Source: an uncultured Clostridium sp.
GTDB lineage: Bacteria; Bacillota; Clostridia; Lachnospirales; Lachnospiraceae
NCBI GenBank assembly: GCA_946553025.1
Contig: CAMNRM010000018.1
Span: 1 to 64,000 of the forward strand
Length of the DNA: 64,000 nt
Reading direction: 5' to 3'
Part shown: piece by piece, positions 7,771 through 17,500 of the stretch
Layout: the number at the start of each line of letters is the position of its first letter
Numbering within the stretch: the stretch's first letter is position 1
Notes under the pieces: model-generated
The model's database searches: none
The model's input: the letters and a program-made list of their open reading frames with translations, nothing else
Told to the model about the DNA's origin: nothing
Translations under genes and position numbers: made by a program

Positions 7771-9481
7771 GTATGATATTACGGCGGCATTTAAGGCGAT
7801 AGAGGATGAACTGATTGCTTCCATGATGCGAAACATGGCTCGTCATCGGGCAGAGGAAGGGCGTGAAGGAAAAGAGTGGAGCATGTGGCAGGCCGAACAG
7901 CTTAAGGCATTGGAACAGTATAAACGGGAAAACCAGAGGAAATACCGCCGTCGGTTTCAGGACATTAATCAAGATATTGACAAGCTGCTTAGAAAGGCCA
8001 GAGAAACCGGAGGAATGGAGCAGGAAAAAGAAATCCTTGAAGCGATGAAAAAGGGCTTCTTTCCTTCACATTCGCCGGATGCACTGACTGCGGAATTCTT
8101 TCGTTTAAATGACCGGAAACTGGAAGCACTGATTCAAGCGACTACGCAGGATATGGAAAAGGCGGAGGTTGCGGTTTTGCGGCGGGCTAACGACCAGTAC
8201 CGGAAAGCGATATTCAATGCCCAGGTTTATGCAAATACCGGGGCTGGGACGTATGAAAAGGCTGTGGATATGGCAACAAAAGATATGCTGTCTGCCGGGT
8301 TAAACTGTATTGTTTATGCCAATGGTGCCCGCCATACGCTTTCGGATTATGCGGATATGGCTATCCGGACAGCATCCAAGAGGGCTTACCTGCAGGGCGA
8401 AGGAGATAAGCGCAAAGAATGGGGGATAACCACCGTAATATTGGCTAAACGAGGAAACCCCTGCCCCAAGTGCCGCCCCTTTGTTGGGAAGGTTTTTATT
8501 GATGATATCTGGTCTGGCGGGAAAACGTCAGACACAAAGTACCCTCTGCTGAGTGGGGCGGTGGCAGCGGGGCTTTATCATCCACGTTGTAAGGACAGTC
8601 ATACTACTTACTTCCCCGGTATCTCTACCGCAGATGATACATGGACAGAGGAGGAGTTAAAGGCCATAGACCAGGCGAACAGGGAAGAGATAAGTCGGCA
8701 ATACAGCAGACGTCAGGCAGAGAAGTTCGGGCGGATGGCTACCTATTCGCTGGATGAAGAAAATAAAAGGAAATATCAGCAGAAAGCCGAGGAATGGCAG
8801 GATCAGGCAGATATCCGTAAGACCATTAATCAGAAGGTGGAGAAGGTTTTTGACCATGAACCTGTCAGCATATTTGCTATTAAATCGCCATACCGTGATG
8901 AACTTGATGCGGCTCTGGGGCAAACACCGGAAAATGTAAAGAAAATTCTTCTTAAATATCAGGACGAGATTGTACTAATCAATGAGATGGCATCAAAAGC
9001 ACGTGAAGGGGTAAAGGGTATTCGTATTAACATGAAAAAGGACTATAAAAATAAACGCGGAAAGTGGACGGGGCTTTTTCATGAGATGGGACACCGGATA
9101 GACAGGCTGTCTGGACGGCCTTCACAAAATCCACAGTTTGAAGCATCTCTTAAAAATGATTTTGAAACTCTTGTAAAGAACTATCAGAGGCAGTATAATA
9201 AAAATCGGATAGTTGCTTATGAGGAAATTGGAAAACGCATAAAAAATCCAGAGTATCATTCCATATCTGATTTGTTTGGCGCAATGAGTAATAATCAGTG
9301 CAAGGGGACTTATAGTCATCCAGAACCGGGATACTGGGATAAACCAGGAAGGTTGGGGAAAGAAGCCTTTGCTCATTTCTTTGAGGCAGTTAGCCGGGGA
9401 GATGAGGTAAAAACAGGGCTTCTTAAACAGGCTTTCCCTCAAGCGTTTTCCATGTTTGAAAGAATGTTGGAGGGATGCTGA
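7763..9481 (+). CDS. MuF-like minor head protein fused to a zincin protease domain
   Basis: 572 residues; ATG 7763 follows GGAGGAG better than ATG 7751. Residues 1-300 match phage minor capsid protein 2 / SPP1 gp7-type: long helices, then GNPCPKCRPFVGKVF and LYHPRCKDSHTTYFPG with conserved Cys and His. After residue 330 a separate domain begins. It contains HEMGH near residue 440 (DNA 9080-9094), the HExxH zinc site, and a downstream EAFAHFFE that could give the third ligand. A standard minor capsid protein would stop near residue 300. MuF proteins with C-terminal toxin domains are a known class, so this is probably injected with DNA or delivered from the virion. Toxin activity is inference. 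Confidence 0.8.
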   Translation: MDEYDITAAFKAIEDELIASMMRNMARHRAEEGREGKEWSMWQAEQLKALEQYKRENQRKYRRRFQDINQDIDKLLRKARETGGMEQEKEILEAMKKGFFPSHSPDALTAEFFRLNDRKLEALIQATTQDMEKAEVAVLRRANDQYRKAIFNAQVYANTGAGTYEKAVDMATKDMLSAGLNCIVYANGARHTLSDYADMAIRTASKRAYLQGEGDKRKEWGITTVILAKRGNPCPKCRPFVGKVFIDDIWSGGKTSDTKYPLLSGAVAAGLYHPRCKDSHTTYFPGISTADDTWTEEELKAIDQANREEISRQYSRRQAEKFGRMATYSLDEENKRKYQQKAEEWQDQADIRKTINQKVEKVFDHEPVSIFAIKSPYRDELDAALGQTPENVKKILLKYQDEIVLINEMASKAREGVKGIRINMKKDYKNKRGKWTGLFHEMGHRIDRLSGRPSQNPQFEASLKNDFETLVKNYQRQYNKNRIVAYEEIGKRIKNPEYHSISDLFGAMSNNQCKGTYSHPEPGYWDKPGRLGKEAFAHFFEAVSRGDEVKTGLLKQAFPQAFSMFERMLEGC

Positions 9482-9708
9482 TGTTACCTGATTTTTTAAT
9501 GAGAGAGCCAGAAGAACCAGAGGAAGGAATACTGCTTTTGGATGAAGCAATTAAGCGATACAGAGAAAACATAGATGATGATAACTTAATCATCGATCTT
9601 GAATATTCTCCACAAGAATGGGCAGACATGCTTAACGAATGTGTAGAAAAACATATCACGATATGGGAATTATGGGGTGAACCCTACGACCCGGAGTGTG
9701 ATTATTAA
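9481..9708 (+). CDS. acidic small protein, candidate immunity partner of the zincin domain
   Basis: 75 residues from ATG 9481, which overlaps the previous stop and has GGAGGG 6 bases upstream (ATG 9475 is too close to that site). The protein is strikingly acidic (EEPEEG, DDDNLIIDLE) and ends GEPYDPECDY. It follows the MuF-zincin gene and precedes a terminator, so the two form a unit separate from the scaffold gene. Position and charge fit an immunity protein, but no family match is recognised and a head-accessory role is possible. Confidence 0.55.
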   Translation: MLPDFLMREPEEPEEGILLLDEAIKRYRENIDDDNLIIDLEYSPQEWADMLNECVEKHITIWELWGEPYDPECDY

Positions 9709-9733
9709 AATTTAATCATGGATAGCAAAGCAA

Positions 9734-9765
9734 AGACCACCAGCCAGCCCGCCGGTGGTCTTTTT
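9734..9765 (+). terminator. intrinsic terminator
   Basis: AGACCACC (9734-9741) pairs with GGTGGTCT (9754-9761), followed by TTTTT. It separates the minor head/zincin unit from the scaffold-capsid genes and probably acts as a partial terminator inside the late operon. Confidence 0.75.
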
Positions 9766-9798
9766 ATGCTCAAAATAAAGGAAAAGGAGAGATGCTTG

Positions 9799-10518
9799 AT
9801 GAAAAGATTTACACGAAACCACAAGGAGAATACGGCAAAAATCCCTTTCAATCTCCAATTGTTTGCGGAAGGAAGCGCTACAGCCCAGACCGTCGGGACA
9901 ACCTCGGGAAGCGGAGGAAGCACGGGAAAAGCAGGAACAATACCGGGCCAGACTACGGCACAGACGCCGCCTGTCCAGCAGGCCCCTGCGCCCCCGGCCT
10001 CTGCTTCTGGTCAGTCCCCGGCTATCGATTATGATAAGCTGGCTCAGCTGGTCGCCGGTAAGCAGGCATTAACAGAGGACAGTGTGTTAAAAGGCTATTT
10101 TAAGCAGCAGGGATTATCCCAGGAGGAAATGAACCAGGCGATTGCTGCATTTAAGGAACAGAAAGCCGCTTCCCAGCCTGATGTTAATGCTATCCAGAGC
10201 CAGCTTGCAAAGGCCCAGGAAGCCGCACAGCAGGCGCAGATTCAGAGTGTGGCAACGATGGCGGCGGTTGGTCTGGGGATTGAAGTAAAGGCCGTTCCTT
10301 ACCTGCTTAAGATGGCAGATTTAAGCCAGGTGGTGGGGCAGGATGGGAAAGTGCAGGAAGAGGCAGTCAAGAATGCACTAAATCAGGTATTGGAGGCAAT
10401 CCCCGCCTTAAAGCCGCAGGCAGGAGGAAGCACAGGCTTTGTTCAGGTTGGGGCTTCTGGCGGTACACAGGGAGCAGGTACAGACCAGGAGGCGCTTAAG
10501 AAAGCTTTCGGGCTTTAA
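9799..10518 (+). CDS. phage scaffold protein
   Basis: 239 residues from ATG 9799 with AAGGAGA at 9784. The N-terminus contains FNLQLFAEG, the motif found at the start of many Gram-positive phage scaffold/capsid pre-proteins. Next is a low-complexity Gly/Thr/Ala/Pro linker, then alanine- and glutamine-rich helices (IQSQLAKAQEAAQQAQIQ). It lies directly before the capsid gene. It shapes the procapsid and is lost or cleaved on maturation. Confidence 0.82.
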   Translation: MKRFTRNHKENTAKIPFNLQLFAEGSATAQTVGTTSGSGGSTGKAGTIPGQTTAQTPPVQQAPAPPASASGQSPAIDYDKLAQLVAGKQALTEDSVLKGYFKQQGLSQEEMNQAIAAFKEQKAASQPDVNAIQSQLAKAQEAAQQAQIQSVATMAAVGLGIEVKAVPYLLKMADLSQVVGQDGKVQEEAVKNALNQVLEAIPALKPQAGGSTGFVQVGASGGTQGAGTDQEALKKAFGL

Positions 10519-10569
10519 GATGCTGTTCCTGTAAATAGCAAATGTTAAAAAAGAAAGTGAGGACTTATT

Positions 10570-11460
10570 ATGGCAGTTTATGATTATGCAGAAACATTTA
10601 CCACGCTTTTACAGCAGAAGTATGAAAAGGAACTCTGTTCGGATGCATTGACCAAGAGCAATTCGCAGGTACGGTTTTTAAATGCACAGACGATTAAGCT
10701 TCCGAGAATCTCTGTATCTGGTTATAAAGACCATACCCGTACACCGGGCTTTAACGCAGGAAGTCTTTCCAATGACTGGGAGGCAAAGAAGCTGGAGCAT
10801 GACCGGGATATAGAACTTTGGATTGACCCGATGGACATCGATGAAACCAACCTTGCCCTGTCTGTGGCAAATATTCAGAATACCTTTGAAACCGAACAGG
10901 CCATTCCGGAAAAGGATTCCTACCGCTTTTCCAAACTTCATGCAGAACTGACTGCATTTTCCGGAAGAATCAGTTCGGCGGCTGTAGCAGCGGCAAGCTT
11001 TTTGGAAGTGTTTGATGAGGAGATGGCCAGGATGGATGAGGCCAGTGTTCCGGAGGAGGGCCGGCTTTTGTATGTTACGCCAACCATGAATAAGATTGTA
11101 AAAGAAGCGGAGGGAATCCAGAGAGTAATGACTGTGGCAACGCCTTCTACCATTAACCGCAAGGTACACAGCCTGGATGATGTTAGCATTAAGATGGTTC
11201 CCTCGTCCCGGATGAAAACCAAGTATAACTTTACCGAAGGCTGTGTGGCGGCGGAAGGGGCTGGGCAGATTAATTTTATCCTGATTCATCCGTCCTGTGT
11301 CGTATGCCGGGATCGGTACAGCTACATTAAGCTGTTTACCCCGGGAACGGACAGCCGGACAGCTGACGGCTATCTGTACCAGAACCGTAATTATGGTGAC
11401 TTGTTCCTGCTGGAGAGAAAAGTCGTGGGCTGTACCATGAATGTGACAGCAGGGGCATAA
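10570..11460 (+). CDS. phage major capsid protein
   Basis: 296 residues from ATG 10570. The start MAVYDYAETFTTLLQQKYEKEL and the later RLLYVTPTMNKIVKEAEG are typical of the SPP1/Lactococcus-type HK97-fold capsid proteins. Position after scaffold and before connector genes agrees. It builds the icosahedral shell. Confidence 0.88.
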   Translation: MAVYDYAETFTTLLQQKYEKELCSDALTKSNSQVRFLNAQTIKLPRISVSGYKDHTRTPGFNAGSLSNDWEAKKLEHDRDIELWIDPMDIDETNLALSVANIQNTFETEQAIPEKDSYRFSKLHAELTAFSGRISSAAVAAASFLEVFDEEMARMDEASVPEEGRLLYVTPTMNKIVKEAEGIQRVMTVATPSTINRKVHSLDDVSIKMVPSSRMKTKYNFTEGCVAAEGAGQINFILIHPSCVVCRDRYSYIKLFTPGTDSRTADGYLYQNRNYGDLFLLERKVVGCTMNVTAGA

Positions 11461-11497
11461 GAGTATTCGTTAGAATTTTTAATGAAAGGAGTAAGCG

Positions 11498-11851
11498 ATG
11501 CGGGCAGTAAAAAATAACAAAGAATACAGCATTGATGAAAGTCAGAAGAAAGCTTACCAGGATGCCGGATTTGATATTTATGATGAGGATGGTGAATTGG
11601 TTGCTTTTGGGCAGGGAAAGACTGTTCCCTATGAGGTTTATCAGCAGGCTAAGGCAGAGGCAGATATGCTTTTGCGGGAAAATAAAGGGCTGAGCATGGA
11701 AAACGAAGAACTGCGGGCAGAGATGGAGCAAATGCTTGCAGCAGAGAATCTGCTTAACCAGAAAGAAGAGATGAAACCATCAGAGAGTATATCAGAGGAG
11801 GCAGCAGAGAAAAAAGAAAGTCGGAAAAAAGAAGAAAAAGGAAGCAGGTGA
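11498..11851 (+). CDS. hypothetical head-region protein with coiled coil
   Basis: 117 residues from ATG 11498 (AAAGGAG). The first 50 residues form a small domain (SIDESQKKAYQDAGFDIYDEDGEL). The rest is a coiled coil and a charged, lysine/glutamate-rich tail. It lies between capsid and connector genes. A head-decoration or connector-associated role is possible; no firm family assignment. Confidence 0.6.
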   Translation: MRAVKNNKEYSIDESQKKAYQDAGFDIYDEDGELVAFGQGKTVPYEVYQQAKAEADMLLRENKGLSMENEELRAEMEQMLAAENLLNQKEEMKPSESISEEAAEKKESRKKEEKGSR

Positions 11852-11855
11852 AGTT

Positions 11856-12242
11856 ATGCCCTATGAATCCTATGCCGATCCGATATATTACCGGGAAATT
11901 TATCATGGAACAAGGATTCCTGAGGAAGAACAGTTTTCCTATTTAAAAAACGCTTCCCGTCATATCGATTCCCTGACCTACAACCGCATTGTGGGCCGGG
12001 GATTTTCTTGTCTTACCCCATTTCAGCAGGAGATTATCCGGGAAGTGGTCTGTGTGCAGGCAGAGTTTGAATTTGATAACCAGGATGTCATCAATACCGT
12101 ACTTTCCGGTTACAGCTTAAACGGAGCATCGATACAGTTTGGAAAAAGCTGGAATGTCTATCAGGATAAAGGTGTGGCGATGAAAAAGGATGTCTATGCT
12201 CTGTTAGCCCAGACAGGGCTGTGCTGCAGGTTAGCGAGGTGA
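11856..12242 (+). CDS. head-tail connector protein (gp6/gp15-like)
   Basis: 128 residues. The text YFLKNASRHIDSLTYNRI-type stretch (SYLKNASRHIDSLTYNRI) and FQQEIIREVVCVQAEFEF are typical of the small helical adaptor proteins of the SPP1 gp15/HK97 gp6 class. It binds under the portal to continue the DNA channel. The next genes are other neck proteins. Confidence 0.72.
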   Translation: MPYESYADPIYYREIYHGTRIPEEEQFSYLKNASRHIDSLTYNRIVGRGFSCLTPFQQEIIREVVCVQAEFEFDNQDVINTVLSGYSLNGASIQFGKSWNVYQDKGVAMKKDVYALLAQTGLCCRLAR

Positions 12243-12248
12243 TAGAAG

Positions 12249-12587
12249 ATGAAATATCCACAGCTTGTTCCTCTGCGTCTGTGTAAAACGCCGATACAGG
12301 TGCATTTGGAAGCAGAGGAATTAAACGATAAGGGAAGACCCAGGCAGGTGCTGGATTTGGATTTATTGTGCAATTTCCAGGATAAAGCAAAGACGATATT
12401 TACCGCCGAAAAGAAGCTGGTGCAGATAACCGGGAGTGCGATGTTTTGCGGGGATATTGCACCGGAGTTTGCTTCTTTAAGCGGTGGTCATGTGGTTGTG
12501 TTCGGTCAGGAGAGGAGGATTATTCAGGGAATGAAGGCCAGAAATCCGGATGGAACCGTGAATTATTGCAGATTGGAGGTGCTCTGA
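12249..12587 (+). CDS. putative head closure / minor capsid protein
   Basis: 112 residues; ATG 12249 follows the connector gene by 6 bases and the stop overlaps the next start (TGATG). Beta-rich sequence with FCGDIAPEFASLSGGHVVVFGQERRI. Size and place in the neck cassette match head-closure or stopper proteins (SPP1 gp16 class). Assignment rests on gene order more than on motifs. Confidence 0.65.
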   Translation: MKYPQLVPLRLCKTPIQVHLEAEELNDKGRPRQVLDLDLLCNFQDKAKTIFTAEKKLVQITGSAMFCGDIAPEFASLSGGHVVVFGQERRIIQGMKARNPDGTVNYCRLEVL

Positions 12588-12967
12588 TGCAGGTTACTTC
12601 ACGGGTTACGATGAATTTTCCTCGCCTGCATCAATTAAGTCAGGCGGCTGTCGATGCTTTGGAGATGACTGCGGAGGCCCTTCACACCGAAGTGGTTCAG
12701 GCGCAGCGGATGCCGTTTGATACGGGGCATTTGGAAGAGGATGCCACGTTTGTTGATGGGAAAGCGAAGAAAAGCGGGAAGATGAGCATTGTTTCTGCTA
12801 CACCCTATGCAAGAAGACTGTACTTCCATCCGGAATACAGCTTTAAAAAGGACGAAAACCCCCATGCCGGAGGGGAATGGTTTAAGCCATGGCTTCCAGG
12901 CGGCAGTAAACAGAATTTTGCCAAAAGGACATTTCAAGCCTTTTATAAGCGGATAGGAGGGGTTTAA
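12587..12967 (+). CDS. HK97 gp10-like tail completion / minor capsid protein
   Basis: 126 residues from ATG 12587 with GGAGGT 7 bases upstream; coupled at both ends. RMPFDTGHLEEDATF and SATPYARRLYFHPEYSF are signatures of the gp10-like/minor capsid family found between connector and tail-terminator genes. It helps join head and tail. Confidence 0.75.
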   Translation: MQVTSRVTMNFPRLHQLSQAAVDALEMTAEALHTEVVQAQRMPFDTGHLEEDATFVDGKAKKSGKMSIVSATPYARRLYFHPEYSFKKDENPHAGGEWFKPWLPGGSKQNFAKRTFQAFYKRIGGV

Positions 12968-13389
12968 TGCTGTCATTGGAAGATATTCAGGGCTTTGTCT
13001 ACGAGCTTGGAATTGCAGAGGCAGGAAGAGTCTACATCGGGAAACTGGATAACAAAAAAGAGAAGTCTATCGGTATTTACAACCGCAGAGCAACCGGCCC
13101 TCCGATTATGGCACTGGGAGGCTATGACTGTACAAGCTATGCCATCCGCCGGATTTCGTTTCTGGTGCACTGGAACCGGGATAAGGCGGAAGCGGAGGAA
13201 GCCGCCTGGAAATTATATCAGAAGCTGTTGACGCAGTCCGGTTTATCTATTCGTGAAACCTTTATCTCCTGTCTGGTCTTGCAGGTGCCGGAACCTCAGG
13301 ATGTGGGAACGGATGATGATGGGGTGTATGAGTATGTTATCTGGGCTGATTTTATTTATCAAAAAGATAAGCAGGGAAAGGATGTGTAA
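12967..13389 (+). CDS. tail terminator / minor capsid protein 3-like
   Basis: 140 residues, starting in TAATG with the preceding gene. Features such as GRVYIGKLDNKKEKSIGIYNR and AEEAAWKLYQKLL match the small proteins that cap the tail tube. It directly precedes the tail tube gene. Confidence 0.72.
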   Translation: MLSLEDIQGFVYELGIAEAGRVYIGKLDNKKEKSIGIYNRRATGPPIMALGGYDCTSYAIRRISFLVHWNRDKAEAEEAAWKLYQKLLTQSGLSIRETFISCLVLQVPEPQDVGTDDDGVYEYVIWADFIYQKDKQGKDV

Positions 13390-13391
13390 AG

Positions 13392-13850
13392 ATGAACGGA
13401 ACCGTATTTCCGGTACATTATAATCGTTTTAAATTTGGAATCATGGGGATGGAAAGCACGGATGCTGAGATGGTTGTACCAAAAGACCTGGAGAATTTTG
13501 CTCCTTCCATTGACGGAACCGTAGAGGAATGGTACGCAATGGATGCCGAGGGCTGGGCAAAGGCTTCCATGACCGGAAAGAAGCTGGGATTTTCCTTTAA
13601 GGGGAAGCGTTCTGTGGGTGATCCGGGGAATGACTATATTGCAGGTCTTGCATGGAAGTTTGGCAATGATGTAATGACGAAGTTTGAATGGGAAATGATT
13701 TCCGGGACGAAGCTGTCCTGTGTTGTGGTAATCAATGTGACCGCACCCGGCGGAGGTGATTCGACGAACATTGACAGTCTGGAGTTTGAAGCAATCTGCT
13801 ATGGAAAGCCAGAGATTATCCCGGCATCCGGGCAGACAGAAACGGTGTAA
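13392..13850 (+). CDS. major tail tube protein
   Basis: 152 residues from ATG 13392. A beta-rich protein with KDLENFAPSIDGTVEEW, KKLGFSFKGKR and GDPGNDYIAGLAWKFG, the pattern of siphovirus tail tube proteins of low-GC phages. It lies between the tail terminator and tail assembly chaperone genes. Hexamers stack to form the tail tube. Confidence 0.8.
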   Translation: MNGTVFPVHYNRFKFGIMGMESTDAEMVVPKDLENFAPSIDGTVEEWYAMDAEGWAKASMTGKKLGFSFKGKRSVGDPGNDYIAGLAWKFGNDVMTKFEWEMISGTKLSCVVVINVTAPGGGDSTNIDSLEFEAICYGKPEIIPASGQTETV

Positions 13851-13866
13851 TGATAAGGAGGATTTT

Positions 13867-14169
13867 ATGCGAAGGGATATCACGGATAAGCTGTCTTTTG
13901 AGGATAAGGCAGTCCTTGTAATTAAGGGAGAGGAAATCGAGGTTTGCCAGGATGCCCCTACCGTGCTGAAGGTCATTGGATTAATGGATGATGCAGCCGG
14001 GCCTTTGGAAGTGATGAAGGCTTATGAAATGATTTTTCCGGAGGAATCCAGGAAGAAAGTGGAGAAGTTTAAACTGGGCTTTAAGGATTTACTGACGGTG
14101 GTTATGGAAGCCATGTACTTGATTACCAATTCGGATGAGGAGCCGGGAAGGGAAGCGCGAGAAGAATAA
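13867..14169 (+). CDS. tail assembly chaperone G-like
   Basis: 100 residues from ATG 13867 with AAGGAGG at 13855; an in-frame upstream start at 13756 is internal to the tail tube gene and has no ribosome site. Small acidic protein (LSFEDKAVLVIKGEEIEV) followed by helices. In siphoviruses the gene before the tape measure encodes a chaperone, usually extended by a ribosomal frameshift into the next frame; here the next frame overlaps by 35 bases. Confidence 0.75.
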   Translation: MRRDITDKLSFEDKAVLVIKGEEIEVCQDAPTVLKVIGLMDDAAGPLEVMKAYEMIFPEESRKKVEKFKLGFKDLLTVVMEAMYLITNSDEEPGREAREE

Positions 14170-14497
14170 CCCGTACTACGATTTATTTGAAGACTGGGAA
14201 CTGATTGTTTCCAGTTTTCTTTCGCAGTACGGGCTTCGTTTAAGTACACGGGAGTTTTCTACGGTTTCCTGGGATGAGTTCTGTTCTTTGCTTTCCGGTA
14301 TTTCTCCGGAAACGGTTTTGGGGCGGGTGGTAGCTATCCGTTCGGAAACCGATCCGGAGAGGAGAAAGCACTTTACTTCGGAGCAGAAACGGATTTGGGA
14401 GGAATGGCAGTGCCGCAGAGGCAAGAAAATGACGACAAAAGAGTTTAACCAGGCTATGGCACAGTTAGAGCAAATGATTTTAGCCAAGTGCAGGTAA
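14135..14497 (+). CDS. tail assembly chaperone T / Gp15-like extension
   Basis: The open frame from ATG 14135 encodes up to 120 residues. The recognisable part NNPYYDLFEDWELIVSSFLSQYG matches the Gp15-type proteins downstream of gpG. No ribosome site precedes ATG 14135. The frame is +1 (equivalently -2) relative to the G gene and opens only shortly before this ATG, so the product is probably made by frameshifting near 14140-14169 or by weak reinitiation. Confidence 0.68.
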   Translation: MRSREGKREKNNPYYDLFEDWELIVSSFLSQYGLRLSTREFSTVSWDEFCSLLSGISPETVLGRVVAIRSETDPERRKHFTSEQKRIWEEWQCRRGKKMTTKEFNQAMAQLEQMILAKCR

Positions 14498-14528
14498 GCA
14501 GAACTTTTTTGGGGAAAGGGGGTAAATT

Positions 14529-17500
14529 ATGCCGTCGGGAGGAAGTGCTGCGGGATATGGTGCATCCGGGGGAAGTGCAGGACGAATTGACCTGGATCTT
14601 GTACTGAATCAAAGAGGGTTTGATCAGCAGCTCCGTGGAATTCAGGGAACGGCCAAAAAAGCCGGAAAGATGCTTGCCGGAGCATTTGCAGTCAAAAAGC
14701 TGGTAGATTTTTCAAAACAGTGCATTAATCTGGGTTCAGATCTTGCAGAGGTTCAAAACGTTGTGGATGTTACGTTTTCAAAGATGTCAAAACAGGTAGA
14801 TACATTTGCCAAAGATGCTATTACCTCTTTTGGTCTGTCGGAAACCATGGCCAAGCAGTTTACCGGAACCTTCGGAGCCATGGCAAAATCCTTTGGCTTT
14901 ACGGAAAAATCCGCCTATAAAATGTCAACCACACTGACCGGATTGGCCGGAGATGTCGCCTCGTTTTATAATCTTGACCAGAAGGAATCCTATACAAAGC
15001 TGAAAGCTGTTTTTACCGGGGAAACGGAAGTCCTTAAGGATTTGGGCGTGGTAATGACACAGAATGCTCTGGATGCCTATGCTTTGGCGAATGGCTATGG
15101 AAAGACAACACAGAAGATGTCCGAGATGGAAAAGGTAGCCTTGCGCTATGCCTTTGTCCAGGATAAGCTGTCGGCGGCAAGCGGGGATTTTCTGCGTACT
15201 GCCGACGGCTGGGCAAATCAGGTCAGGGTATTAAAGCTTCAGTTTGACAGCTTGAAAGCTACGATAGGCCAGGGGCTGATTAATGTATTGACCCCGGTCA
15301 TTCAGGTGATGAATACAATGATTGGAAAACTGATGAGCCTTGCCAATGCTTTTCGTGCTTTTACCGAGATGCTGACCGGGAAAAAGTCCGGAGGCGGGGG
15401 AGGTGTGAAGGCAGCCTCTGCCGATCTTGCAAAGCTGGGTGCTGATGCCGACAAAGCCGGCGCTTCGGTAGGCGGGATAGGCGGGGCAGCCGGGAAGGCT
15501 GCAAAGGCGATTAAAGGGGTAGCAACCGGAATTGATGAATTGAATATCATTCGGCCGCCGTCCGGGGGTTCTGGCGGAGGCGGAGCAGGAGGCTCCGGAG
15601 ATTATGAAGCGGATGATTTTGATATGGGTGAACTGGATACCGGCGCGGAAGAACTGGAAAGCCGTTATTCGGCGTTGCTTGAGCGGTTTAAGGAACTGAA
15701 AGCACTGTTTGCCAAAGGGTTTAAGATTGGAGCCGGGGATTTGTCGGTGCTTAAATCCATTCAAAATCATTTGGATGGGATTAAAAAGAAGTTTGGGGAG
15801 ATTTTTTCGGATGAAGAAGTAAAAAAGGCAATTAAAAACTTTATAGACACTTTTATTCAAAGCCTTGGGGAGATTACCGGGGGCTTTTTTTCGATGGGAG
15901 CAACGATAGCGGATAATCTTCTTGGCGGGTTGGAACGGTATCTTTCGCAGAATATACAGCGGATAAAAGAATATTTGATTTCCATTTTTAATATTGGCAG
16001 CGATATTTCCAGGATTATTGCCGATTTTATCCGTGCGTTAGCAGAAATTTTTTCTGTATTCAGAACCCCGGAGGCAAAGCAGTTGACCGCGGATTTGATT
16101 GGGATATTTGCCAGTGCATTTATGGGCGTGACAGAACTTGTCGCGAAGTTTGTAAGAGATATCTTAGATTTAATTACCGGACCCTTTGTGGATAACAAGG
16201 AAAAAATCCGCAGTGCGTTGGAAGAAACGTTAAAAGTCATTGAACCGGTGTTTGCGCGGATAAAAAAGCTTGTAGAGGATACGTTTTCCGGAATAAATAA
16301 GCTTTATGATGATCATATTGCTCCAATGATTAAAAGCTTTCGGGATGGGTTTTCTGAACTTGCAGGGCTGTTTTTATCACTGTACCAGACCTATTTTCTT
16401 CCGGTTGTTCAGAATCTGGGAAAGGCATTTACGGAATTTTGTGATCGGCACTTGCAGCCATTGATTGACAAATTTTTAGAACTTTTTGGGAAAATTTTTG
16501 ATAATGTCGATGATTTGTGGAAAAATGAGTTACAGCCGTTTATTGTTTGGTTAATGCAGAAGGCTTCTCCGATAATTGCTTATTTTGCTGAAGAATCTGG
16601 GCGTAAAATTTATGACTTTTTATCGGTGGTTTGTGATGTGACATCGGGAATTACAGAAGCTTTGGGTGGGCTGTTAGATTTTTTAATGGGCAATTTTACT
16701 GGAGATTGGGAGAAGGCTTGGGAAGGGATAAAGACGATTGTTTCTGGAATCTGGGCAATAATAAAAGCAGTCATTTTTTCTATACTTTCTAAGATTTATC
16801 GGGATATCCAGGAAAAGCTTTCAAAAATCAATGAGGATTGGCAGAGCAGATGGCGGCTGATTTCTTCTTTTTCAAATATTACTTGGCAGGACATAAAGAA
16901 AAAAGCATTAGAAATTTTTGCTTCTATTCGAGATAAGCTTTCGGAGATTTCAGAGAATATTAAAAAAGAGTTACTAGAAATTTGGGAAGATATCAAGAAA
17001 GAGATTATAGAAAACTGGGAAAACCTGAAAAAGAAGTCCGTAGAAATTTTTGGAGATATCCGCGATAAGCTTTTAGAGATTACGGAAAATATAAAAAAGA
17101 CAGAGATAGAAACCTGGGAGCTTATAAAAAAGATACTGATAGGAACCTGGGAGCTTATAAGAAAGACAGTGCTGGAAATCTGGGAAGAGATAAGGAAAAA
17201 TCTTCTGGATAAATGGGAAGAAATCAAAAGAAAGGCTGCAGAAATCTTTGAGGGCATTCGTGATAAGCTTTCGGAAATCTGGGACAGTGTGCGCAAAACC
17301 ATCGAAGAGAAATGGGAAGCGATAAAGAAATGGTTTATGGAAGTATGGCAGGCGATTAAGGAAGTATTTCACACGGAAGATTTTGTTCAGATAGGGAAAG
17401 ATATCTTAAATAATCTGTGGGACGGTATGAAATCGGTATGGTCTTCTTTAAGTGATTGGATAAGCGGTATAAGCAGTAAAGTAAGCGGCTTTTTCGGTGG

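Noticed and set aside
10678-11289. 203-codon minus-strand frame opposite the major capsid gene.
   Set aside because: No ribosome site, odd composition, and fully covered by a well-supported capsid gene.
16796-17302. Long minus-strand open frame opposite the tape measure gene (168 codons).
   Set aside because: It mirrors the repetitive W-E-x-I-K-K region of the real gene, is Ser/Ile/Phe-rich and has no ribosome site.
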